37,257 nucleotides of DNA from WRIS01 sp050945135 (GTDB taxonomy: Bacteria > Actinomycetota > Coriobacteriia > Coriobacteriales > Eggerthellaceae), in the NCBI GenBank assembly GCA_050945135.1, contig JBMNSJ010000018.1:1-37257 (forward strand), read 5' to 3'. Shown one piece after another: positions 7,636-15,824 of the stretch. The notes below the pieces were generated by a model, which had not been told where the DNA came from, searched no databases, and saw only the letters and a program-made list of their open reading frames with translations. How positions within the stretch are numbered: the first letter of the stretch is position 1; every line of letters begins with the position of its first letter. The position numbers were made by a program, and so were the translations under genes.

Positions 7636-8820
7636 ATGACTGTTCAGCCCGAAACCAGAAAGCAAACGATTATTGTGGGTGGGGGAATTGCAGGAATCAC
7701 CTGCGCACTTAAGCTTAAAGAAGCAGGCGTGCGCTATCTTCTTATCAGCGAAAACATTGGTGGGAGAATCTGCTACAAGCCCGAATACGCCATGAATTTC
7801 GGTGCGGTGTTCTACATGCAGGGTTATCGCAATACAAGAGAGATTCTCGTGCCGGGCAAACCGGTTCTGCCTTCGTATTTTGACCTTGGATGCCATAGCC
7901 AACTCGACCAGGTTTATGGCGTAATTTCGGGCCCGATTTTAGGCGCAGCCCCGCAGCTCTTGAAGATTTTGGGCTATTTGAAAAACACCTTCAAGCCACA
8001 CTATGAGTCTTTCAAGAAGAATTGCGAAACAATGGAGATGCGCGAGGCGATGGAAGCCGACTCCTATATATCAGACCTTTTCCGAAAGTCAGCAACAGAT
8101 TTTATCTCTGAGCTGGGCTTCGAGAAAGCCGCAAAAGCGTTGGTCTCGCAATTTGTATATGCCTGCACGGGGACAGCCATTAAAACGCTGAACGCACTTG
8201 ATTATTGCAATTGCGCGATGGGGCTGATTGATACGGCGATGCGTTTCACCTTCGACTCCGCTCTTATGCAGGAACAGCTTGCTTCTGATGGGGGAGAGGT
8301 CGAAATAGCAACCGTAAGCTCTGTGAATAAAAGCGCAGATGGGTGGGGGGTAGTAACAAACAGCGGAAACAGATACGAAGCAGATTCTCTTGTGCTAGCC
8401 ACGCCTGCCTACATCACCAAAGAGCTGCTGGAAGAGGTGCATCCCTTAGGCGAGATTCGCAACGCTAGCAAGTTGTATGCACACAAGGTTAAAGGAAAGC
8501 TTAAGCCAGCCTACGCGCGTCATAAACTACACCTCTTCGACGAGGGGCTTCCGCTTATCAATATCGGTGCGCGTGAGGATGGGGCCTACGAAGTGTTCAC
8601 CTGTGAAAAACTGGATATGGGCTTGTTCTTTGAAGAATACGAGATTATATATGAAAAGGATTGGGACCAGGCTTTGTACACCAATCCTTCGCTCGTGCTT
8701 GATCAGTGCTTGGGCGACAGTTTGTATATGTGTGGCGATCACAATGCGCTCGGATTAGAGCCAGCTGCTGTATCTGGTCTATTCGTGGCCAATAAGATAA
8801 TTGAGACCGAGAAAGCGTAG
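7636..8820 (+). CDS. FAD-dependent oxidoreductase, amine oxidase-like
   Basis: The 394-residue protein carries an N-terminal dinucleotide-binding fold with IIVGGGIAGITCALKL, an acidic end to the second strand, and IGGRI as the second FAD contact, as in flavin amine oxidases, phytoene desaturases and protoporphyrinogen oxidases. A late strand VLATPAY and a C-terminal YMCGDH segment complete the FAD site. No signal peptide or membrane helix is apparent. The ATG at 7636 was preferred over the in-frame GTG at 7627 because AGGTAGG at 7621-7627 gives correct spacing only to the ATG. Substrate unknown. The neighbours suggest electrons pass between this flavin and the iron-sulfur protein encoded 13 bases downstream. 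Confidence 0.75.
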   Translation: MTVQPETRKQTIIVGGGIAGITCALKLKEAGVRYLLISENIGGRICYKPEYAMNFGAVFYMQGYRNTREILVPGKPVLPSYFDLGCHSQLDQVYGVISGPILGAAPQLLKILGYLKNTFKPHYESFKKNCETMEMREAMEADSYISDLFRKSATDFISELGFEKAAKALVSQFVYACTGTAIKTLNALDYCNCAMGLIDTAMRFTFDSALMQEQLASDGGEVEIATVSSVNKSADGWGVVTNSGNRYEADSLVLATPAYITKELLEEVHPLGEIRNASKLYAHKVKGKLKPAYARHKLHLFDEGLPLINIGAREDGAYEVFTCEKLDMGLFFEEYEIIYEKDWDQALYTNPSLVLDQCLGDSLYMCGDHNALGLEPAAVSGLFVANKIIETEKA

Positions 8821-8833
8821 AAAGGGGTGCATC

Positions 8834-10183
8834 ATGGCATTGCTAGTCAATAAAGACGGAAGTCCTGCTGAAAACCTACCGGATTCTTATGACAACATTG
8901 ATGCTCAAGGAAATGTTCTCTACCTTGACGAAGAACGACTCAAAAGAAAAGAGCAGCCTGAAAAGCCAATATTCGTGAACAAGAAAAACGGTCTTGGCAT
9001 CAAAAACTTCATCGTGACACACGTTTCTGCGCGCTCTTGGAACTGGGGAGTTATTCTCGCTGTTTTCAGAAAGCTGGTTGCCTGGTCGGCTTTCATGAAG
9101 GAACCTAATAGTATGAAGAGTCGCATGTACAAGAAGGGAATGTATTTTGAGCCCCAAAATGAGGTGTATTCGACAGGCACCGTATACAACCTTAATGTTG
9201 ATCTGGACGAACCGGCGAAGAGCAAAGAGGCTTGCGACGAGCAGGGATCTCACACGACGAAGACCATCCATATCAACGAGCTTGTGCTGGAAGACGCGCG
9301 TCGAGTTACCGTTCCTGCCGACCTGATCAAGCAGGCTATTTTGGATGCGCAATATATTGGGGGCATGAAGGAATGCCTTTGTCGTGCTGGTCAAGACTGC
9401 GATAATTACCCGCATGATCTTGCGTGCTTGTTCCTTAATCGTGGAGGCAAGGTGGTTGTCGATCACGGAATGGCTGTCGAGCTCACGAAGGAGGAGGCCT
9501 TCGACCGCGTTGATCGTGCTGCCGAGCTTGGCTTAGCTTGTCAGTCTTTATGGGTGCAAGTAGAGCAACTCATTTGGGGATTCCGCAATGACGAAATGGA
9601 TGCGTTCCTCGAAGTTTGTTTCTGCTGTCCTTGCTGCTGCGTTGCTTTCAATCTTTCGAATAATGCGACGCGCGATGTAAAGCGGCGCTTTTCTCCTACT
9701 GGCTGGACATCAGTTGTGAACCATGATATTTGTATTGGGTGCAAGCATTGCCTTGATATCTATTGCCCACAAGATGCGATTCACTATAAGGCTTCAGACG
9801 GAAAAATGGTGGTAGATCAAGAGAACTGCGTGGGGTGTGGTCTTTGTCGAAAGTCTTGTCCAACAGGGGCAATCAAGATTAAGCAAACAATGCCGATGCG
9901 TGATAATATGCTTGACTACTTCAGAGAAGAGGGCCGTTTAGAGATTGTGCCGGGCAAGGGGTTTCAGAATAGGAAGACGGGCCCACTCGACGCTGTTGCA
10001 GAAAGTGCAACAATGAATGTAGCGAACATTGCTGCTAAAACGACTTCAGCAGTGGGACACGCTGCCGCAGGCGCGTCGCGAACGATTGAGAAGAAAGCGG
10101 GGTCGATTGCTGAGACCGCCGAAGAGCTTGCATCGGTCGCAAACGAGGTACGCGAAGGTATTGACGAGGAGAAAAGCACCTAG
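8834..10183 (+). CDS. 4Fe-4S dicluster ferredoxin-like protein with extra cysteine clusters
   Basis: This 449-residue protein contains two classical 4Fe-4S motifs in its second half, CIGCKHCLDIYCP and CVGCGLCRKSCP, each CxxCxxCxxxCP. Two further cysteine-rich segments precede them: ECLCRAGQDC with a following CLFL, and CFCCPCCC. These are seen in a group of anaerobe ferredoxin-like proteins and may bind additional clusters. The first 170 residues have no recognised domain. The last 70 are an alanine/glutamate-rich amphipathic helix (about 385-449), perhaps for membrane or protein contact. Start: ATG with AAAGGGG seven bases ahead. It probably transfers electrons to or from the FAD protein encoded just upstream. 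Confidence 0.8.
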   Translation: MALLVNKDGSPAENLPDSYDNIDAQGNVLYLDEERLKRKEQPEKPIFVNKKNGLGIKNFIVTHVSARSWNWGVILAVFRKLVAWSAFMKEPNSMKSRMYKKGMYFEPQNEVYSTGTVYNLNVDLDEPAKSKEACDEQGSHTTKTIHINELVLEDARRVTVPADLIKQAILDAQYIGGMKECLCRAGQDCDNYPHDLACLFLNRGGKVVVDHGMAVELTKEEAFDRVDRAAELGLACQSLWVQVEQLIWGFRNDEMDAFLEVCFCCPCCCVAFNLSNNATRDVKRRFSPTGWTSVVNHDICIGCKHCLDIYCPQDAIHYKASDGKMVVDQENCVGCGLCRKSCPTGAIKIKQTMPMRDNMLDYFREEGRLEIVPGKGFQNRKTGPLDAVAESATMNVANIAAKTTSAVGHAAAGASRTIEKKAGSIAETAEELASVANEVREGIDEEKST

Positions 10184-10249
10184 GCTCGCATAAGCAAAGC
10201 TGCCTTTCTCTGAGATATACAAGGATGCAGACGAGGAGAAAGGCACCTT

Positions 10250-11638
10250 ATGGGTGAAAGGAAAAGGCATTCCTGGTATTTTGCCCTGTTTGGCTTGTGC
10301 TTTGTTTGGTCTCCAACCTTCGGTACCCTTGAGTCCACTGTTTTCGGTCAGCTGACGGCATATCCTGACGAGCTTTTCATGTCGCGTATCGTATTGCTTA
10401 GTTCATTTGGGTTTTCGTGTTTGATGTTGGCGGTGGTCGGACGAGGCATCACTTCTCTCAGTGCTAATCGGCCAATTGTTTGGTTGGCCGGGAGCGTGAT
10501 GGCTGCAGGAATGCTGGCTGGATCGCTTCCGGCGTTTGGTGTGAATGTGGGTGTCGCGTTCTTTATAGGTGCGGTGCTACGCGGGAGTGCGGCGGCAGTC
10601 ATCTTTCTTGCTTGGCTCGAGAATATTTCGACCTTGGATTCACGTAGCGTGGGGATTATGCTTTTTGCGGCACTTGCCCTCTACGCCGCGATGGGTGTAC
10701 TTATACCTCTTGTTGCGCAGACTTTCGACATAGCGGCGCTATTGTTGCTTGTTGCTTGTCCACTGATTAGCTGTTGGGGTTGTGTGCAGGTTTCGAAACA
10801 GGAGCCAGCTCCAAGACACACGAAGCCTGGATCTCAGCCCATGACAAGTTTCGGCATGCTCTTGTTTGTGGGTAGCAACTTTCTTTATGGCTTTGTGTTC
10901 GGTATTCTCCTCGACTATTACGCGGTATTAGGAAATCCGCCGCTGTACGCAGTTTTTGGACTTGTTTCACTTGTTGCTGCGGTGCTTTTCTTTGCAGTTA
11001 GAAAAACTGTTGATTTGAGCATAAGCTTCCGCATTTTTAGCTTTCTAGCTGTTAGCTTGCTAGCAGTTGCCGTGCTGTTGTTCCAAGATATTCCTTTCGT
11101 GGTTGCAGCTGTTGCCGCAGGAATCTGGGCTATCCAGATATTTTTTACTATCGTGATTTTTGTCGACGCAGAATTGTCTCTTCCTGGAACGACAAGCTTT
11201 GTTGGCGGCCTTGCTTTTTTTGTTGCAACACTCGGATTGTTGTGTGCGGCAATTTTGATTCCGCCCGCACAGGCAGGCAGCTTAAGCGAGCTACCTCTGG
11301 TTATTGCCACTTTTGTTGCCGTGTTATATCTGTCGGTAGTTTTTCTTCCCAGCGGGCGTTCGTGGGTTAGGTCGTGGGGCTTCTCGTCGTTTGTGCGTGC
11401 GGAAACGCAGGAGATGTTCATCATGAGAAGATGTGGCGAGGTAACTGCCCAATATGGACTTACGCCGCGTGATTTCGAGATACTGGAATTGCTTGCTCAA
11501 AACTACCAGAAAGATGACATTAGCGAGGTCCTATTTATTTCGCCGTACACAACCAAGACTCATATTCGCAACATCTATACGAAGCTCGAAGTGCACTCTC
11601 AGCAAGAGCTCATGCACCTGATTCGCCACGAAACATAA
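10250..11638 (+). CDS. LuxR-type transcriptional regulator with twelve-helix MFS-like membrane domain
   Basis: The 462-residue protein has about twelve hydrophobic helices (residues 8-375). A cytoplasmic LuxR/GerE helix-turn-helix follows at about 398-460: LTPRDFEILELLAQ, then ISPYTTKTHIRNIYTKL. Proteins with this layout are abundant in Eggerthella-type Coriobacteriia and commonly sit beside redox enzyme genes they are thought to control in response to a small-molecule substrate. It is fourth in the unit, 66 bases after the ferredoxin-like gene. GAGGAGAAAGG supplies the ribosome site. Local control of the upstream three genes, through the inverted repeats at 6739-6821, is my inference. Confidence 0.85.
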   Translation: MGERKRHSWYFALFGLCFVWSPTFGTLESTVFGQLTAYPDELFMSRIVLLSSFGFSCLMLAVVGRGITSLSANRPIVWLAGSVMAAGMLAGSLPAFGVNVGVAFFIGAVLRGSAAAVIFLAWLENISTLDSRSVGIMLFAALALYAAMGVLIPLVAQTFDIAALLLLVACPLISCWGCVQVSKQEPAPRHTKPGSQPMTSFGMLLFVGSNFLYGFVFGILLDYYAVLGNPPLYAVFGLVSLVAAVLFFAVRKTVDLSISFRIFSFLAVSLLAVAVLLFQDIPFVVAAVAAGIWAIQIFFTIVIFVDAELSLPGTTSFVGGLAFFVATLGLLCAAILIPPAQAGSLSELPLVIATFVAVLYLSVVFLPSGRSWVRSWGFSSFVRAETQEMFIMRRCGEVTAQYGLTPRDFEILELLAQNYQKDDISEVLFISPYTTKTHIRNIYTKLEVHSQQELMHLIRHET

Positions 11639-11639
11639 C

Positions 11640-11800
11640 TACGCTCAGGTGGCGGACAGCTCGTGGCCACCACCTGCATCAGGCGGCGAGAACTCCTCAG
11701 CCAACGCCTACACCAGGTGACGCCAACCATCCCACCGCCGCCTGCGCCAGGGGCGAATCGCTGCTCTCGAATGACAACCATCTCGCCGCCGGCTGCTTCC
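11640..11800. repeat. GC-rich imperfect repeat region R0, copy B
   Basis: Directly after the LuxR gene stop, this stretch carries several degenerate units of CCACCTGCRCCAGGCGG, with spacers of about 45 bases. It resembles 5918-6063 in motif content and composition, though not base for base. Complementary motifs CAGGTGGCG and CCACCTG can form hairpins. Confidence 0.5.
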
Positions 11801-12060
11801 CGCAGCCACCACCTGCGCCAGGCGGGGAAGCCAGCGTGGTGGCAGCGAGCTGCTCTGCACCAATCTACATTGGTCATTTCGAGGGAAATTTGGCACGAAA
11901 CATGTTTCCCTTGCAGCTTTTAGTGTGATTCGGCGGTTTTCAAGCGCTGCTGAATTTTCGCCTCCAGAGAAATACCAGGTCACAAATAATTTGTGCATAG
12001 ATTATTGCAAGCGAAACACTTTTCGTGCCACGACAGGGGTTCAATCTCCGATTTAGGATC
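11801..12060. repeat. Dispersed element R1, copy B
   Basis: This is the second copy of the element at 6064-6320, about 97% identical over 219 bases at a constant offset of 5738. All seven differences are transitions. One turns an A-C mismatch of the copy A stem into an A-T pair (AGGGAAA with TTTCCCT). One changes a G-C pair to G-U in the GGGG stem. One lies in the loop of CGAAA-cact-TTTCG, and one is the central base of CACAAAT-a-ATTTGTG. It lies just beyond the 3' end of monooxygenase copy B. Confidence 0.6.
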
Positions 12061-12069
12061 CGGGCAGAA

Positions 12070-12360
12070 CTAAATCAGCTGGATGTAGCTGTTGAGAACA
12101 GGGGGCTGGTCGCACATGGCGGCAATCGCGGGCACGATGCGCGTAAAGTGCTCAGAGGCAGAGTGGGCATCGAGGTCAGCTTGGGTTTCCCAAGACTCCA
12201 AAACTACAATTTTTTCTGGAGACTCTGGCGATTGCGCGAGGTCGTATTGTGCACAGCCTTTTTCTTGACGCGTTTCTGTAACGAGCTCTTTGGCAAGCTC
12301 AATTGCTGCTTCTACGTTTTCTGGCTTGAGGTAAAAATTAGCGACAATCTTAATCATCAT
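12070..12360 (-). CDS. Antibiotic biosynthesis monooxygenase (ABM) family protein, copy B
   Basis: This 96-residue paralogue of the gene at 5572-5859 shares VANFY, LAKELV, GCAQYDLAQ, ESPE, VLESWE and HSASEHFTRIVPA. As in copy A, the small ferredoxin-like fold suggests a dimeric, cofactor-free quinol monooxygenase or a protein with a related detoxifying role. AAGGAG stands ahead of two consecutive ATG codons (12360 and 12357). Here R1 lies after the gene and R2 before it, whereas around copy A both repeats lie on the 5' side. The duplication was therefore followed, or caused, by rearrangement. Confidence 0.85.
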   Translation of the reverse strand: MMIKIVANFYLKPENVEAAIELAKELVTETRQEKGCAQYDLAQSPESPEKIVVLESWETQADLDAHSASEHFTRIVPAIAAMCDQPPVLNSYIQLI

Positions 12361-12410
12361 GTTCTCCTTGTTGCTTTGTGGTTTGTGCCGTATTCTTCTC
12401 GCTTTCGCCC

Positions 12411-12416
12411 ATTATA
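12411..12416 (-). promoter_or_regulatory. -10 element of monooxygenase copy B
   Basis: On the minus strand a perfect TATAAT stands 50 bases ahead of the start codon. No good -35 hexamer is visible at 16-18 bases (the best is TAGGTG), so the promoter may be activator-dependent or weak. Confidence 0.4.
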
Positions 12417-12474
12417 CGGTAGGCGATGTTTCACCTAGGTTTCCGGTCTCCCACTCCGTTACTGCAAACGATTG

Positions 12475-12699
12475 TCGAGCGCGAAATCCGAGAAGTGACT
12501 TTGAAACTCAATGAAAGCGAGAAATCTCAGCACGAATTTGCGATACCTTACGACTATTTCCCCATATAGAAGGCTTGCAGTCATTTCCAGCTTTTACTCT
12601 ATCCTGTAATGCCTGGTCGGAGTACCAAAGCGAATTTATGAGAGTAAGCAATCGAAGTTTTGTACTTTGAGCCACCTTGTTTTCTGCATTTCGCCCCGG
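12475..12699. repeat. Dispersed element R2, copy B
   Basis: This is the second copy of 6466-6687. The 57 bases at 12613-12669 are identical to copy A, including both arms of the AGTACCAAA/TTTTGTACT stem. The first 80 bases are more diverged and have small gaps. It occupies the gap between monooxygenase copy B and the TetR gene. Confidence 0.55.
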
Positions 12700-12719
12700 C
12701 TATACCTGAGCCAGGGTAG

Positions 12720-12753
12720 CGTGCGCGCGACTTGCTGCCCAACTAAGAATCCG
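12720..12753. repeat. Short repeat R3, third copy
   Basis: CGTGCGCGCGACTTGCTGCC followed by CAACTAAGAATCCG matches the two tandem units at 6338-6412. It stands 20 bases after R2, the opposite order from region A, where R3 precedes R2. The remaining bases up to the TetR stop at 12808 hold nothing I can identify. Confidence 0.5.
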
Positions 12754-12807
12754 AAGAGGGGTAGGGGTAGCTCCACGACCCCCCTCCACATTCCTTTGCG
12801 GGATGCT

Positions 12808-13362
12808 TTAAGCCGGAGTAGTGAGTGTCATCAGGTACGCAGCTTTGACGCTGATTTCTTCGACGCTCATCTCGGGCTCTTCGAACAGCCACAAGCGCAG
12901 AATTCCGGTCAAACCCGAAGTTACGTAGAAGAAGAGGAACTTGACATCCTGCACTGACATTGTCGGGTTGCTTGCTTCCCAGTCGGTGTGAAAGTTGTCA
13001 TACATATAGGTAAGCACGCGGTCGATGAAATTTCCCTCGCTGCGATTTTCGAACACAGCCCGAAGCAACACACGATGACGCGAAGTAAACTCGATGAGCG
13101 CTGGAACGATGGCATATACATCGGCTGGCAGATCCTTCACATGCGCCTCGAACTCGGCGAATAAATCTTCCTGCATTGCCTTTAGCAGTGCAAATTGATC
13201 GGTGTAGTACTTGTAGAAGGTCTTCCGAGACACCCCGGCGCTTTCGCTGATTTCGCTTACGGTAATCTCGGAGACCGACTTTTGTTCCAGATAGTTCAGA
13301 AAGGAGTCGAAGAGGCACTGCTTGGTGTAGCGCTGTCGTGAATCTTTCGGCTGTAAGTACAT
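12808..13362 (-). CDS. TetR/AcrR family transcriptional regulator
   Basis: The 184-residue protein has the N-terminal TetR DNA-binding domain (residues 8-55). It includes ITVSEISESAGVSRKTFYKYY, whose recognition helix VSRKTFYKYY is typical of the family. A helical ligand-binding and dimerisation domain follows, with FYVTSGLTGILRLWL near the C-terminus as in the DhaS/TetR_C group. It lies 60 bases after the DUF2339 gene on the same strand and may be cotranscribed with it. Its targets and ligand are unknown. No palindromic operator is obvious immediately upstream. Confidence 0.85.
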   Translation of the reverse strand: MYLQPKDSRQRYTKQCLFDSFLNYLEQKSVSEITVSEISESAGVSRKTFYKYYTDQFALLKAMQEDLFAEFEAHVKDLPADVYAIVPALIEFTSRHRVLLRAVFENRSEGNFIDRVLTYMYDNFHTDWEASNPTMSVQDVKFLFFYVTSGLTGILRLWLFEEPEMSVEEISVKAAYLMTLTTPA

Positions 13363-13421
13363 CTTCGCTCCTTCATTTGCTTGAACATAGTAAGTATAGA
13401 ACTTTTGTAGACATATGTGAA

Positions 13422-15476
13422 CTAAGACTTTGTCTCTTCGTCAAAACGCTTGACCGAGTAGTTGTACAGCGCGCTAATTCCGAAGCAAATCAATCCGCCA
13501 GCTATGAGAGCAATAACGCGCATGGTGGCTTCGGCATCGCCGATATCTATCGTGACAAGCTTCAGCACGCAAATCATAACCATAATCAAACCAGAGAGAC
13601 GAAGCGTTCTTTGGCGAAGCGCAAATCCAGCGATGACGCAGACCAGGGCAGATGCCATCACAACAATACTGGTTGCGATGCCGCTGATGCCTGCTTCGTA
13701 GAAGATCGAGAGAATCGAGAGTTCGAAAACGAGGATGAGCGTAATCACGAAGGCGTCTTGCAAACCTGCGCGGCGATCTTCGGGGAGCGCTCTCCACAGC
13801 AAGAAAATCAAAGCACACAGAACTACTAGGTAGGCAAGGGCTGAAGCGATGGTTCCGTAGGTAACTAAGCTTGCATATCCGCCAACAAACATGAGGAGCA
13901 GGTCGAGTCCAAGGGCTCCTGCAGCAAAGAAAGTGTACTTCGTGTTGCCTGTGGCGCGTGCGGCTAGTGTAAGTGCGAGCGACACGAGAATCAGACCAGG
14001 TAACAACATTGTGTCGGTGCCAGCAAATTGATTCATGCGATAGTTAAACATCAAAAGAAGGGAAGCAAAAATGCTCATGCTAAAAACCGAGATGCTTTCA
14101 AGGGAAAATTTGCCCTCGTCATCGGCGGTCCTCGAACGCTCGAGCACGGCATCGATGCATACATGGAAGAGGGCGGCAAGGCATGCAATGATGGTCATTG
14201 TGGTAAGCGCGGGGTAGGGAAGCCCGTCAATGATAGGCATTTGCACGAGCGGAGACGTGCTGATGATAAAGCCAGGCGCCAGATACAGAGCGATAAAGAA
14301 TACAAAGAGAAGCATTGCCTTGTTGAAGGATTGCAATACGATTCGAATCGAAGAATCATGGTGGGCACGCGCATGCTTATAGAGCAGATACGATAGTCCA
14401 ATGGCGCCGATTACTTGGATTGCGAAGGTGCCAAGAGCGGTGCTTAGCTGAACTGAAGTGGCAAGAGATCCAACAGAAAGGTAGTAGCCAAACACGACAC
14501 AAATCGCTACGCACGAGAGGATAAGCGAGCAACAAAGACCAGCCGCATAGGTATCCTTCGAGTAAAAACGACTACCGGCAACAATGATTGCAACTGAAAG
14601 AACGTGATAGCCAACAAGCAGCGGAATACGGTCTTCGGAAAGTCCAAGCAGGTAGGCGAAACACAGAGATATGATCATTCCCGCATAAACGAGGACTACA
14701 AGCAAGCGAGAATCACAGAGTTTGGATAGCGCAAGAAACCCTGCAAGCCAGAAAAGCAGTAGTCCATAGGCAAGATAATCAGGCATTATTTGGAAAAAGG
14801 TGTGGCTCAGCATCAAGGTGATGAAAAGCGATCCGCATCCGCAAGCGAGCAGAGCAACAGTGAACGCGTTCTTCTTCTTGAGAGAAAGAGGTGCGCCTAC
14901 TGCTGTTAGAGCGACACTCAAGGTAAACATGAAGCCAACTTTTATAGTGTCAGTAATCGCAGGGACAACGAGAAATCCCAGAAAGATTAAGCCAAGAAAA
15001 GTGAGAGCGGCTGCTACAACACCAAGAATGTTTTTACCGACAACACTCTCAAATGATCGGGGCTGGCGCAGGGCCTGTTCGGGCATTTGCGGTAGAGGCT
15101 GCGCCTGCATTTGTGGCAGGTATGAGACTTGCGACGTTGGCTCTTGTTGCAGCGGAATCTGCGGCTGAGCTTGTACGTGCTGATACGAGGTGACTTGGGG
15201 TGCCGCCTGAGATTGAGCATTCTGGTAAGGCTGAGCCTGAACGGGAGCTTGCTGCAGGGGTTGAGCTGGAATTGCTACCTGCTGGACAGCTGGCACCTGC
15301 GGTTGCACAGCAGCGGGCTGAGCAAGATGTGGTTCCGGATAGCTAGATGGCTGAATGTAGCTTGTGGGTTGCTCGGGTTGATAGTTTGGTGGCACAGGCG
15401 GGTAAGACGCTTGTGAGTTTTGCGTGGTCTGACTAGGGGTTTGTCCGTTGGGTTGCGGACTGTTCGAAGACTTCAT
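13422..15476 (-). CDS. DUF2339-like polytopic membrane protein with Pro/Gln-rich N-terminus
   Basis: The first 150 of 684 residues are a disordered segment built from Gln, Pro, Ala and Ser (QPQVPAVQQVAIPAQPLQQ and similar). The rest consists of about sixteen to eighteen hydrophobic helices, starting after SFESVVGKNILGVVAAALTF, which resembles the start of DUF2339 membrane proteins. Function is not established for that family. The start at 15476 was chosen over 15497 because AGGAGG lies six bases ahead of it. A strong promoter (15517-15545) precedes the gene, and TetR follows in the same direction. Confidence 0.75.
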   Translation of the reverse strand: MKSSNSPQPNGQTPSQTTQNSQASYPPVPPNYQPEQPTSYIQPSSYPEPHLAQPAAVQPQVPAVQQVAIPAQPLQQAPVQAQPYQNAQSQAAPQVTSYQHVQAQPQIPLQQEPTSQVSYLPQMQAQPLPQMPEQALRQPRSFESVVGKNILGVVAAALTFLGLIFLGFLVVPAITDTIKVGFMFTLSVALTAVGAPLSLKKKNAFTVALLACGCGSLFITLMLSHTFFQIMPDYLAYGLLLFWLAGFLALSKLCDSRLLVVLVYAGMIISLCFAYLLGLSEDRIPLLVGYHVLSVAIIVAGSRFYSKDTYAAGLCCSLILSCVAICVVFGYYLSVGSLATSVQLSTALGTFAIQVIGAIGLSYLLYKHARAHHDSSIRIVLQSFNKAMLLFVFFIALYLAPGFIISTSPLVQMPIIDGLPYPALTTMTIIACLAALFHVCIDAVLERSRTADDEGKFSLESISVFSMSIFASLLLMFNYRMNQFAGTDTMLLPGLILVSLALTLAARATGNTKYTFFAAGALGLDLLLMFVGGYASLVTYGTIASALAYLVVLCALIFLLWRALPEDRRAGLQDAFVITLILVFELSILSIFYEAGISGIATSIVVMASALVCVIAGFALRQRTLRLSGLIMVMICVLKLVTIDIGDAEATMRVIALIAGGLICFGISALYNYSVKRFDEETKS

Positions 15477-15516
15477 GACTCCTCCTATGTTTGTCAACGA
15501 TACCTTCTGGTTCCGT

Positions 15517-15545
15517 ATTATAGACTAATGTTACCTAATATACAA
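15517..15545 (-). promoter_or_regulatory. Promoter of the DUF2339-tetR unit
   Basis: On the minus strand TTGTAT (15545-15540) and a perfect TATAAT (15522-15517) are separated by 17 bases, 41 bases ahead of the start codon at 15476. Confidence 0.55.
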
Positions 15546-15665
15546 TAGTCCACAAATAAAAAATGGGAGCACAGCAAGACTTCGTTTTAGCTGTCAACGC
15601 TTCGAAGCGTTTTTTGCAGGTGAAGCACGTGTCGTGGCACGGTAAATCTAGTAAAAGCCTGCTTA

Positions 15666-15824
15666 TTTTGCATCAGATGAAAGCTTATGCCCGCTCAAAA
15701 CTACTTTGCGAGACCGAGAGGCATTCTGTTGCTACAGCCAATTCTTTGCCACCTGGTATTATTTGGGTTTTAGATTCGCTGATGCGTTGCGAGCGCGGGC
15801 ATAAGTTGCGATTTCATACATTTT
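15666..15824. mobile_element. MITE-like element with inverted ends, copy 1
   Basis: The 159-base element has imperfect terminal inverted repeats of about 27 bases: TTGCATCAGATGAAAGCTTA continuing to TGCCCGC at the left, and GCGGGCATAAGTTGCGATTT onwards at the right. A related element with the same ends and similar length stands at 20679-20834, and their interiors share degenerate blocks such as CAGGTGGCAAAG. No coding capacity. This fits a miniature inverted-repeat transposable element. I see no clear target-site duplication, so the mechanism is unknown. Confidence 0.55.

Noticed and set aside
12025..12438. Plus-strand frame of 137 codons
   Set aside because: Antisense shadow of monooxygenase copy B.
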